A stretch of 22,871 nucleotides of DNA from Phoronis ovalis (taxonomy: Eukaryota > Phoronida > Phoronidae), in NCBI GenBank assembly GCA_028565635.1, contig JAOXYB010083387.1, forward strand, positions 1-22,871, given 5' to 3'. Below the pieces are notes generated by a model, which did no database searches, was not told the DNA's origin, and saw only the letters and a program-made list of their open reading frames with translations. The translations under genes and the position numbers were made by a program. Below, in pieces: positions 1-11,400 of the stretch (the stretch's first letter is position 1; the number at the start of each line of letters is the position of its first letter).

Positions 1-77
1 GTACAATATGATCCCAGCGTGTACAATATTCTCTTCGCGTCCTGCTTGACGCCGTGCAATATGATAATATATTGTAC
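1..77. repeat. GTACAATAT motif repeats at window edge
   Basis: GTACAATAT occurs at 1-9 and 21-29, the variant GTGCAATAT at 54-62, and the inverted form ATATTGTAC at 69-77. The stretch is richer in GC and CpG (gcgt, cgcg, gacgcc) than its surroundings. It may be the truncated end of a dispersed repeat or a regulatory cluster of a neighbouring gene; the window edge prevents a decision. Confidence 0.4.
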
Positions 78-106
78 GGAAATACTGAAAGCTGATTGGT
101 TAAAAC

Positions 107-113
107 CACGCAA
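107..113 (-). promoter_or_regulatory. TNGCGTG match (possible XRE core) near window start
   Basis: The minus strand reads TTGCGTG, inside CTTGCGTGGTTT, a 12-mer that also occurs on the plus strand at 10171-10182. It lies far downstream of the AhR coding end, next to GC-richer motif repeats. Chance is a fair explanation. Confidence 0.15.
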
Positions 114-1880
114 GTGTGAACTAAATGCCAATGTCGTACAAAATATACAAAACTTCACACCGCCCTGTAGTTTCTGTTAAGTCAAAAAGAAGCAATTTTG
201 CATAAATACATTATTTTAATAATATAATACAGTGTAGCTTAGGAATGTGACATAGTAACAAAAACAAGTATTTTCCAAGTATTCTTAAACCACCAATTAC
301 AGTAATTTGATAACATTTCAATTTTATTTACAAAAATCTGAATTTATAGTTATCTTTGCTGCTTATTACATGTTTAAACACATCATGACAAAATAGTTTA
401 CTAAAAATAACTTGTTAATTATGAAAACATGGTCAGACCAGGACAATGAAAAGGTAACACTCCAAGTTAATAAGAATAATTGAAGAGGGTATAGTTGTTG
501 GGTAAGACGGGACGATTTATGCAAAAATACATCACTAACAGTGATTATCTACCTCTAAATCCTCTCAAATAGTAAGCTGTCTTCATCACACATGTTTATT
601 GTTAGTAATTTTAACAAATATCCTGGTGATTGCACATTTTTTAAATTTTATTTCATTTCTAAATTTAATTGATTTTTATTAATTGTCCTGGTCCACTAGC
701 TAATTATTTACTTATTTTGACTAAGTTGCTTTCACACAAGTATTAATTGCACCACATTCCCGAACCTTTTGATTACGAGCAATAAATAATAAAAATATCT
801 TTAATTAGAACAAAAATATTAACAAACTCATACATCTTAGTGGAATTTAAATTATTGTTTGTACATTTAAATAATAATTTTGCATTACACTAGAAGGAAA
901 GTAATTGACCTCTTCATAACTACAAAAGAAGAGAGAAAACAACTTGAATAACAATTTATAGAAAATAATAAGGAATATAGTACATTTTTTTAATATGTTT
1001 TTCCTTAGTACCTTTACCAAGTTGTTCTATACTGGATTTTAAACATTTTAAAATTTGTAAACTTATACAAGATCAATTACAGAGATTTCTCTGTAAAAAA
1101 ATTGTGATCAAAGACGATTTTAGGCAAAATTTTTGATTTTTGCTCTTACTCTACAACCAACATTGTACTATAAAATCTAACCATATATATGCAGAGCAGT
1201 ACAAAATACCAACCATCCACATATGCACCAACTTCCAGTTACATATGAATCTTAAATTTGTGAAGTGTAAAGTTACTTTTGCATGTAATGAGTGTGATAA
1301 AAAATCTTGCAAAGAAAAACTCATGATGTACTAAGAGAAGCAACAGCACTAACAGTAACTGGTGACCATGGTGCCAAATAATTTATTTCAAGTCACTGTA
1401 AATTGTTAATACTACAAAGAGTCATTATAATAAACAGGTAGTATATTAATTTCAGTATAAATGCATGTAAGAAGTTATTATGTTCCTCTTCAACTGAAAC
1501 TGCCACCCTTATATTTATTCTCAATTAAGAAGTGCATGAGTTACTTCGGAAAATGATAGTAAAGGGTTGTTATTTTCTTGGTCAACAGCCTTGATAGCAA
1601 CATACTACAAAAGATGAAATAGTTTGTATTAAAAATTAATCACAAATTAAGAAGTATGCAAGCCACATTTTTTTGACGTATCCAGGTATTATTTTTGATA
1701 TCCACCAAAGGTCATTAATTATCATTTTCGGAAATGCAAACAGGAATTTCAAAAGCTAGGAGTATTGTACATACTAAATAACAATTCAAAAATTTTTTTC
1801 ATGATATTAAAGAACATGCCTGAATATGCTCATGCATTATTAAAAAGTGGCATCCGTATACCCGTACTAAATAAAATCAG

Positions 1881-2061
1881 TAGTTAGATATTGCTCCAGT
1901 TACTTATCTGCCATTCTTTTTCCCGTTAATAATCTGACATTCTTGTTCCTGTTAATTATTCCAAATATATAAAAATGGGGTATAATTAATGGGAAAAAGA
2001 ATGTCATATTATGAAATAGGAAAAAGGATAGCAGATAAGTAACAGAAGCAATAACTAACTA
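1881..2061. mobile_element. 181-bp foldback / MITE-like element
   Basis: Two imperfect inverted arms of about 79 bp (1881-1959 and 1982-2061) flank a spacer of about 22 bp. The outer ends read TAGTTAGATATTGCTCCAGT on the left and, reverse-complemented, TAGTTAGTTATTGCTTCTGT on the right. They continue with TACTTATCTGC in both; 28 of the first 31 positions agree. The terminal TA on each side could be a TA target-site duplication, as used by Tc1/mariner-type elements. There is no coding capacity, so it would be non-autonomous. It lies in the presumed 3' UTR or flank. Confidence 0.7.
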
Positions 2062-2192
2062 GAATGATCTGTACCTGACATTTATTATCTTCTTTGTTGG
2101 CTTATTTTTCAGATGTTGATTGTATGCAGACTAGAAATCTTTTTTTTATAGTTAATATATAAGGTTCATATTTTTGTTTATATTTATTTGGT

Positions 2193-2216
2193 TTAAACAG
2201 TCTGTCTACAAGCAAA
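2193..2216 (-). CDS. Candidate terminal exon of AhR (7 codons and stop)
   Basis: After the acceptor-like tttttgaattttcag, the phase 0 frame reads FACRQTV and then TAA at 2195-2193. An AATAAA lies a few bases downstream on the same strand. It fits the phase left by exon 11 and would give a protein of 835 residues. Support is weak: the peptide is short and at least two other acceptors in phase 0 are present nearby (2130 and about 2270). Confidence 0.3.
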   Translation of the reverse strand, partial: FACRQTV

Positions 2217-2344
2217 CTGAAAATTCAAAAATTTATGAATTTTCTATTAAAAAATAAAAGTTCTGAAAAGATGTTTCTTTGTTAAATTCTGTACTCACTA
2301 GCCAATTATCTCCACAAAATAAGTGAATGAGATGTATTTTTTAC

Positions 2345-2495
2345 CTTTAGTTCTGCTGCTGATGGATCTAAGCCTTTCAGAATAGTTTGCCTACAGGAAT
2401 TATAACCATCATTCCATATTGGTTGCTGTTGCCAAGGTGGCAGAGATTTCACTACCGAGACTTGTCGGCTATCACTGCTCGAAGTAGGGTACAAC
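2345..2495 (-). CDS. AHR: AhR exon 11: C-terminal Trp/Gln tail
   Basis: 151 nt. One base completes Arg778, then 50 codons (779-828) follow, ending in phase 0 at AAAG|GTAAAA. The acceptor is catcttttccag. It encodes [40 protein letters not shown] and [10 protein letters not shown]. The phase match to exon 10 (AG|G) and clean splice sites support it. The Trp-Gln-Trp/acidic composition suits an activation or cofactor-binding segment, but I recognise no named motif. Reading into the intron adds 12 residues (VKNTSHSLILWR) and a stop at 2306-2308, a possible alternative end. Confidence 0.85.
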
Positions 2496-5400
2496 CTGGA
2501 AAAGATGCATGGAAAGAAGAATTCATTAATATGTAGATTGTAATAATTAAATTAATACATGATACATACTTTGATTTACATTGTTTGGCAAATTCTAAGA
2601 TATGAAATTATCCTGTTAGCTAAACACAATAAAATTACGTCAACAGTAATTAAGATTCTACTCTTGAAATCTAAAGCATTTGCACAATTTATCCGATAAA
2701 TTATTATTACAAATGTGCAACACAAAAAAGTTATTTAAAAAATTAGAGACTTTCAAAATACCACTTTCTTCACCAGATGTCACCAATGTCTTTTACTTTC
2801 AGTAATTAAAATAAAACTACTACCGACTGTTACTACACTAAGCACGTCCAGTATATGATCAAATACACTTCTGCCATCATTTGGTGAGTTTCTGAAAGCT
2901 TATATTAAACCTCTGCAGGACCCCAAAACTCTACATACCTTTGATCTACAATCCTGCAGTCATCAATGCCATTATGGTGGGCGGGACTAGAGCTAGATGA
3001 GCTGTGACCTGTAGAATTTAACGGACTACTACGACAATCACTTGTTGGAACCTGATGGTCGGTAGAACTCAGTGGGCTTCTTGAACAATTGTTTCCAGAG
3101 CCGATATACTGGCAAGATGGTGATGGTTGGTGCCCTGTTGGATGGATGGCATTGATGGCATCAGTAACAGGTAGACTATTGTAACCAGTTTGACAAGATA
3201 TCCAATTGTTAATATCATGAGCTGTCATACCTTCATACATATTTCCATTCATATGAGAAGTTTCCGTGCTACGAATCACAGACGTATGAGCAACTTTTGG
3301 TTCCATAGGTTGAGTAGAATTTAAATTTCCAAGTCCATTTAGTTCTGTAAGTTGCACAGGTATGTGAGAGCTTATTGCCTGCGATGGTAGGTCATTCATT
3401 CTAGGACTGGTATTTGATTCAGGTAAATCTTGTGGTAATTGTAAAGATCCTACTGATGTTAGTTCTATCGATTGTATTTGCTGAGGGCTTGTACTTTGTG
3501 GCACCGGGACTAATGTTGGTATTTGTGGCAAGTACACATCACCATTAGATGGTACTCTGTATGCAGAAGATTTTGAATTAACTGTTTCTAATGCTCTGTT
3601 ATATCTTGTAATGCCATATTCACTTCCATATTCATACTGAGGAATAGATGATGTTGAACAATATTTTAGACCAGAATCTGTATCATCTAAGTCTTTCTTA
3701 CTGTCCATATTATATGTGTTTGCTTGCTCTATTCCATATTTTCCAAAAAATGAATATCTAGGTACAAGGTCCGAGCTATAAGTTCCTGCATGTGTCCTTG
3801 AATAAGACGGATCTATATACATGCCATTATAATATGATTTTTCCACATCAAACCTAGAACTATATGGAGTTGAATTATCGGAATAAGCAGCATACACAGG
3901 ATTTCTGTAATATTCTGAATCATATCCAGTAACTATGCCATTTCCATATGGATAAATTATGTCTGATTTTGGTTCCAAACCAAATCCGTATCCTGTCACA
4001 GGATCTCTGTATGGTGTACGTCTCTTTCTTCCAGCATGTAAATACTCACGTAGTTGACTTTTTGATTTTTTTACTTTTTGATTTTTAATACTACAACTGT
4101 CTTCAGGTGAGAGAGTATCTGGGTCTTGTAAAGGATATGGTAATTTAAATTCTGAACCTCTTTTACCAAGTAATTCTTGTCCTTCATCCTCTCTGTAAAA
4201 AGCAAATACAGGTTGTTTTCTCTTATTTTTTAGCTTTATGATTACTACGTTTATTTCAAAAATTCCATCCTTTACAAAGTTTCATCATAAAAATCAAATT
4301 CAAATACATTAAGATATCAGTTTTCTTATGATGACCAGTTTTATTTGTATATCTGACTGTTTTCCGAGCAAACGCGTTTGCGTCCTCCCTCCAAGAAAAG
4401 GAAATAGAATGTGCCTGTTATTTGCCTGTGTTTTGCAAGGTGATGGTAACAGTAATATTATTCTTACTAACAAAAATCTCAATTAGGAGAAAACCTTGTA
4501 TATGTTATCTAGACTTGCTCTAAGTCCATCTGGAATTTGGTTTTATTATTAATTTTTTTTTATTATTTTAATTACTCTGATGTACTTGTGCTGCAAAGAA
4601 AACAATGTTCTTGCAAAAAATTATGCATTTTTTTAAAGTACTATCCTCCAAGGATGGCACAATCCTCAAGGACTTGAAGCAAGTCCAATAGCTATCACAA
4701 ATAAACTGGTTTTACATAACAGAAGAAATGGACTGGAACAGAAGTATAATTGATTATTTTTAATCAATGAAATGGTATTTGGATTTCTAAGAAAATAAGA
4801 TGATGTAACAGTGAGACATGATTTTTATATTTTAATTTCCTTGCTTCCAAAATTTTAATAGATAAACTTAAATACTTACGAAAGTTGACGATGTGTACAA
4901 ATTATAAAGTCAGGCTTGCTGTTTTTGTACATGATCTTTGTACTTGTTTGTAGCCAAATCCAATTGAGATCTTTTGTCAGCAAGCGATATGCAATCAGAC
5001 CACTAGTTCCAGTTTTAATTACTGCAATTGTAAATCATAGTCTTATTTGATGTAAACAAAACACAGAACATCCACATTCATTGGAACTGAAATATTTTGG
5101 TTTGGTTTTTCCGCATATTAATTTTTTTCAATTCAAATTCAAAAATACAATGAATAAATGATATATCAAAACATGAGATACAATAGTAGTTTTATTCATT
5201 TGTTTTCAATATTTGTATTATCTATGTTATAGGTTTTTGCAATATAACAGTCTCATCTTACAGAGGAAGACTAACAGCAACTGTGATTGGCTAGCCTAAC
5301 ATTCATAAAAATATAAGTATTTTTTGTAAAAGTTTTTATTTAATTTTTGATAATCGTTTATAATTATTTCCCACATTCTTATTAACAAAAGATTTCAACT

Positions 5401-8400
5401 CTAAATGAAAAAAAAATACCAAGAAGATCTCAGTGTTTGGGGACAAGAGATCTATCAGAAAGGTATATTATGGGTTCTTATTTTTCATAGAAAAAATGGT
5501 TCAGAATAATATCTCTTAAAACAAATAATAACAGTATTTTGAACTTTAAAATGTTTATGCTAAAACTACCAGAAAATGTGGTACAGTACATGGGGGTATG
5601 TTTTTGAGGTTTTGCTATATTCTACTCTGAAATAGTTTCCTCACCCTATATATCAAGGAACCTCCTATTTTGTTTTGCACTCATTGTGGAAACTTTAATT
5701 AGACGAGTTTCTCCTGGGATGAGTACTTACATTCTCTATGAGCATCAGCATAATAGTCGAGATCATCAGGGTGAATCAGATCATAACCATTCATGGCATT
5801 GAGTTCTGTGTCCGAATAGCCAAACAATAACTGACCCCTAAAACAGGATATATAAGTATACATGATAATTCAATGATAATTAAACATATAGTTATAGGAG
5901 CCCTAAATAATTCATAAAATTCATTGACTAAAATCCATCTGACTTTAGAAACTAGTTAAAACTAGTTTTAAAAAATCTCACTGCTGTAGTATGCAGCAAA
6001 CATTAATTAACTATAGATGTAGATATACAAATGAATGCCAAAAATAAACATTTTTGGCAAGAAATGCAATATCAATAAATTATTAAAATTAATAGGTATA
6101 AACAGTACCTTTCATCCATTGACAGTGGGCTCATATCCATTTTGTGTCTGCTTCGGAATGTTTGAGTTTGAAGGCTGATGTCACTGGTTGGCAATGGGCC
6201 GAATGGTGTACAAATAGCAAACAATGCTACAATGGATTCCTGAGATTTTAAATTTAATGCCGGAATTAGTCTAAGATGTCCAGAAATCTCTAATGTCTGA
6301 AAAACAAAAGTTAAGCCTTCATGAATTAAACTAAATAAATATAAAGAAAGAAAATAATCCTCCACATTTGACTCAGTTTATATATTATGCTTTAAATATA
6401 TTTGTAGATCTGTAGTAAATATAATTAATATTTAAGTATAAAAATATCAAGTGCTGACATCAGCATTTTTGTGTATAATTTTTATATTTTTACTTAGATA
6501 GCAACAAAATTAAACCAGCAAATATGATGACATACATTTTTGTATAGTCGTCATAAATCTAGAACTCATCATGAGGTGACTTTTAAAATTTAAAATTTAA
6601 AAAAAAATGAAAATTACACATCATGTTACATACAGTAGCTGATAGCTTTGATGAATCTATTAGTAGTGGGATCAATATACTTACTATGAATCCTGATGTG
6701 TTGTCTAACAAGCAGCGAAATCTAACTGTAATGGTTCTTTGAAATAAATGAGCATTTTCTAAAATCAAATAAAAAATGTAAAGTTTATGTTAAACATAAT
6801 TATTAACAACACTTGCATAGAAGTTTTCTGAATGTTATTTTGTGGCTACCATATTTATTCTATTATTTTGTAGACTAAAAATAATTTTACTGTTTGAATT
6901 TTAGAAATTCTTAATTTTTGATGAATTATGTGGTAACGGAGGTTATAGGGAAACCAGAACAAATACTAACACAAGACAAGCTTTCAAGTTTCATACTTAA
7001 GAACGTTTTAGAATTATTTTGTTGTCCACTCAAGAAAGCACATATTATTAAAATAATATTCACAAATTTGAATGGTTCAAATGTTCATTTTTAATATCAT
7101 AGTGGAGTGTGTGATTTATTAGAGCATTGAAAATGTTTAGTGTTTGAACAAATGGAGAATAAAAAATATTCCCCAACATCTTATTCCAACTAATGTTCTT
7201 GTGTTTGATAATGGAATAAATATATGATACATTTTAAAACAATGTATAATAAAACAAAAATATATTTTAGAAAATCAGGGAGGCTGCAAGCTATCCTCAA
7301 GTTGGCATCTTGCATAAAATGTTTACGTGCAGATACAGTTGGCTTGTTATTATTTTATATTGAATTTATTGTCAATTGTCAAGATGGTTCTAAAAATAGA
7401 CAAATCAATTTTTTGATAGCCATTTTGGCAAGTTGCGTAGATGGAGCCAGAAATGAAATTACTTTATGGCCCAGGGCCACCATAGAAAACTCCTTGCATG
7501 CAATTTAGGTAAATACCCCACGCTGATATACTGCAGTTTTGATCTTCTTGCATGACACCATATGAGAAAGGAAACAATTCAATTTTCTGTACCACAAATT
7601 ACTCCAAGCAAAATACTTCAATTTCAAAGAAAAACAAACTAGCTGTCTTGTGGCAAAAGCATAACCAATATTCTAGACTAATTTAAAAGGGAGTGTAACA
7701 TGCAATCATATGGCATCCTGGATTCTCTTCAGACAGAGAATTTTGCAAGATAGAAGTACAACATGCAATATTACAAATCAGAATAGGAAAAGTACTAATT
7801 TTAGGTTCAAAGGTCTGCAATGTGTACCCATGGGTAATAGAACACATGTTTTTAAGTCAACAATGACCTGTGCACAGACACAATTTCCTGATTCTTTTAT
7901 TTTTTAACAGGAAGAAAGTTTTTCAAATGCTGTTTTGAGTCAATTTCCAGACAAAATTAGATGCTCACGGGCATCTTAAATATGAATTGCAATACCAAAT
8001 GAATTTTTTATATTAAATTTACATTTTCCAAGGGAAACAATTTAACAGAAAGCTAGTTTTATAATCTGTATATTAAAAATGTTTGTATCAAGCTTTAACT
8101 CAATTTTCATTATTAACATTAACATTAAATATCTCAATTTTTATTTAAATTTTTTTCATTGCCAGTTGTTAAACCAATTTTGCCAAGTTTTACAGCAGGT
8201 TTTTCTGTAGGGAGACTTGACGTTTTTGAATATTTTTTAATGTTAGATCTGAAAGTTATCCAAATGTAAAAAATGTCCATACAATATGGGAGATTTAACA
8301 GTGTATACAAAATCTCTATGACAACCTATTAAATAACACCTCCACAAGGGAGGAAGCAAGTTACCTGGTTTCGTCATATCCTTTGCTGTAATGTCCTGGT

Positions 8401-11400
8401 GTTCATCACTGAGTCCTTCTTGCCAGTTCAGCTGTTGGTTGAAAGCCTCTCTATCCTCAGAATGGATGAGCTCCAGTACACTTTGATGAATAATGTCAGA
8501 CTGGAACAAAAATTCCAACTTATGATGCAAAGTCTCAAAATTCATTTTATGGTTCAAATTCTCAAAATTCTCTTTCTCATAATTATTTGGTTTCAAATTT
8601 TGAGGCTAATAAGAAATGCCAAAAGTTTGAGAAACACAGTGGGTACATTTTCCTAAGTTAATTATCCATGAAATAACAAATCTGAACATTTAGAAAGACC
8701 AAGAAAAATAAAAATTAATATGTGATTATAAAGTGGAAATAACAAAATACCTGTACAACAAAATATTGAAGGGAAAATTTATATATATATTTGCATGTTG
8801 TTTTTATAAGTAAAGGCACTACTTTCTAAAAGTGCCCTCTGTAAAATCCAACATTTAGTATGACACAATTACAGGTGAGAAGTGAAATAAGAAAACTAAA
8901 TTGCTGTATACCTCTGAAAATCATATCATGTATACTAAATCTCAATAATATATAGTGCGACAAATTGTTTCTGTAAGTTATTTCTCTCCTGTTGTTTAGT
9001 AAAATTACAAAATTTAGGCAATTGAATAAACCAAATAGAATTAAATTTTAATATTTAATTTTTCAAGCATAACAATTTACATTTTGATAATTTATTGATT
9101 GCTGTAATGTTAATAATTATGTATCAAAATTGATAATAAAATATGAGAATACCTAAAATTGAAAGAGTAGTGTAATTGCTGATATTTTGTACAAAACTTT
9201 TGCTGTTGAGAGTATAGTAGATTTTCGGTACGTATTCCACTCAGTTGATATGCTGATATTTTGTACAAAACTTTTGCTGTTGAGAGTATAGTAGATTTTC
9301 TGGTACGTATTCCACTCAGTTGATATTTTCTATTTCATTGGCCTGATGGACATTGATTGAAAGCTCAGAACAGGTGAATTATTTATAGAGTTTATGCTCT
9401 TCATTTGTTTCTACTACACTCATTTTAATTAACCCCATATTGATCTCCTGTCCTTTGACCAATTCAATTAAATAATAAAGTCCCTGGAGATTTGTTTGGA
9501 TTGTCTTCTCTTGCATAATACCGTTCATACATGTATGTGATTTTAGTATGCAGGGTTTAAAGGAAAACAACAGGGTTTGAATAATGAGGCCTCCACACAA
9601 CTGATTAAACACACACAAAAAACTGATATTTAATATTTTGAAATTTATTTGCATAATAACACAGTCTAACCTAATTTGTAAGATTTGCTTGCATCAAGGT
9701 AATTTTTATTTTAATACTTTTCATCTTTTTGTGTGATTTTAACTATTTCTACAAAAAAAGCAGTAAAAGGTAAATGTATGTCTTTACTCACTGAATAACA
9801 CAAACCGGAGTTTCACGCTTGCAACGGGATACTTGATAGTTATAATATATTTGATAAAATGTAAAGAGATTTTTTAATAGAGATTACCTGATGGAATCCT
9901 AAATATTGTTCCACAGTTCTTGAGGCATAAAAAACTTCTGCATCATTGGTCACAACCATTAAAAATCCATTCAGAGCCTTAAAGAAAACAACAATAATAT
10001 TAAACAATGCTAGAAATTCAATGTAACTAACTTAAAAGTTATGCTTCAGCTTAGAATAAATTTTAAATGGGTACAGTGGACGTGCCGCTTTTTTCAATAA
10101 AATCAAAAGACATTGTGAGGAGTATTTTAATTTTTGATTTAGACTTGCAATGCTACATTTTTTAGTCTGGCTTGCGTGGTTTCCACGAAACAATGGAGCC
10201 AATTTTACCGAATGATAAGGATATGGTTTGCCTCACTGAAGGACATCTTGATGACAACATGGTTTCTTATACATTGTTTTCTCACCTCTAGTGCAAAAGA
10301 ACTCTCAGATCCTGGCATTTCTGGATAAAGATGGGATTGATTACTGAGTTGATTTTCTAAAGGAAATCTGTCAATACCTAGAATAGTGTATGAATAAATT
10401 ATTATTTCCATAGAAGAAACCCATCCATCTATTTGTATACTAGCTGCTACATTCTTACAATATTTTATCACTTTTATTATGATTCAAACGTTTATGTCAA
10501 TCTATTTTAGTTGTTTTTTTTCTATTTCAATAACCAATTCCCTACAAAATGAACAGAAGTTGTTAGATTTATTTTTTTAAAATCAAGACATTTTAATTAC
10601 TTTTTTACATAAACTTAAACAGTAGATTTAGCATTTATCGTGACTCTTGTTATAACACGCTAATTTTTAAATAACAAAAATCACAGGAATCTGAACATGC
10701 TGTATATTTTACATCAAAATCGGTTTTTGCTGGTTGTAAATTTCTCCTTTTTCTAAATCATAAGAAGTATTTTGGATTAATTATAATCTTTGTTAACTGT
10801 GAGTTGCAATTTAAATAACATTTCGCATAAGAGACAAACAGTACATTTTGCAATTACTGATTCTAGTAGACTTAGTCAAGCTGTTTTTGCTGGCTTGTGT
10901 TCATTTTAAATTTTAAATAATATTTCATAAAAATCAAAGAGTATATTTTGCAATTATACCAACTCTATTTGGTTTAGTCAAGCTGTTTTTACTGGTTGCA
11001 GTTTGGTAGAAACTTTCACTAGAAACCTGAACAGATGTTATCAGAAGCATTACACCCAGCCGAGTCTCTTTATTACACATAAACATCACACAAAACCACT
11101 CTTTACTACAAATTTGTCTGTTTGAGATTCCCTTTTGCCATAGACAATCCATCATTTTTGAACATTGTTAATTATACACACTGGGAGAACTAAAGAACAA
11201 TTTGACAAATAATCACTAAGATTCTCTGTGGGATATGGAAAATGCAGAACTTCCATCAAAGTATGATTGTTGCAATTTATCATTTTAAATTACTTGCAAT
11301 ATTCAAGAAGAAAAATGTAAAGCTATATCAAAGCAAAGTAGTTAAACATATTGAATTTCAGTTTTGAATTCAATAATTAAATAGATAAATAGTTTAATTA

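Larger units (their letters stand above)
1..2192. other. Downstream flank / presumed 3' UTR of AhR
   Basis: AT-rich sequence with no recognisable coding region on either strand. The short open frame at 1140-1334 has no family resemblance and no support. Several AATAAA motifs occur on the minus strand (for example around 2090), any of which could be the AhR polyadenylation signal. The region contains the foldback element at 1881-2061 and short motif repeats at 1-77. Confidence 0.6.

Noticed and set aside
1140-1334. 64-codon plus-strand frame with several cysteines
   Set aside because: The Cys pattern does not fit a known finger or secreted peptide, no signal peptide is seen, and there is no splice or promoter context.
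2059-2130. 23-residue phase 0 frame as AhR terminal exon
   Set aside because: Acceptor is purine-rich upstream (aaaaaaaagatttctag), and the frame ends inside the foldback element; kept only as an alternative to the 2216-2193 candidate.
2939-4192. Possibility that the gene is AHRR (repressor) or another bHLH-PAS member such as SIM or HIF
   Set aside because: A complete PAS-B with strong AHR-specific identity is present and the basic region [12 protein letters not shown] is AHR-type; AHRR lacks such a PAS-B.
7224-7508. 94-codon plus-strand open frame in intron 5
   Set aside because: Composition looks random, no domain or signal is recognisable, it lies antisense inside an AhR intron, and such lengths arise by chance in this window.
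8540-8575. tRNA B-box-like GGTTCAAATTC
   Set aside because: It lacks the full B-box consensus, and no A box or cloverleaf can be drawn around it.
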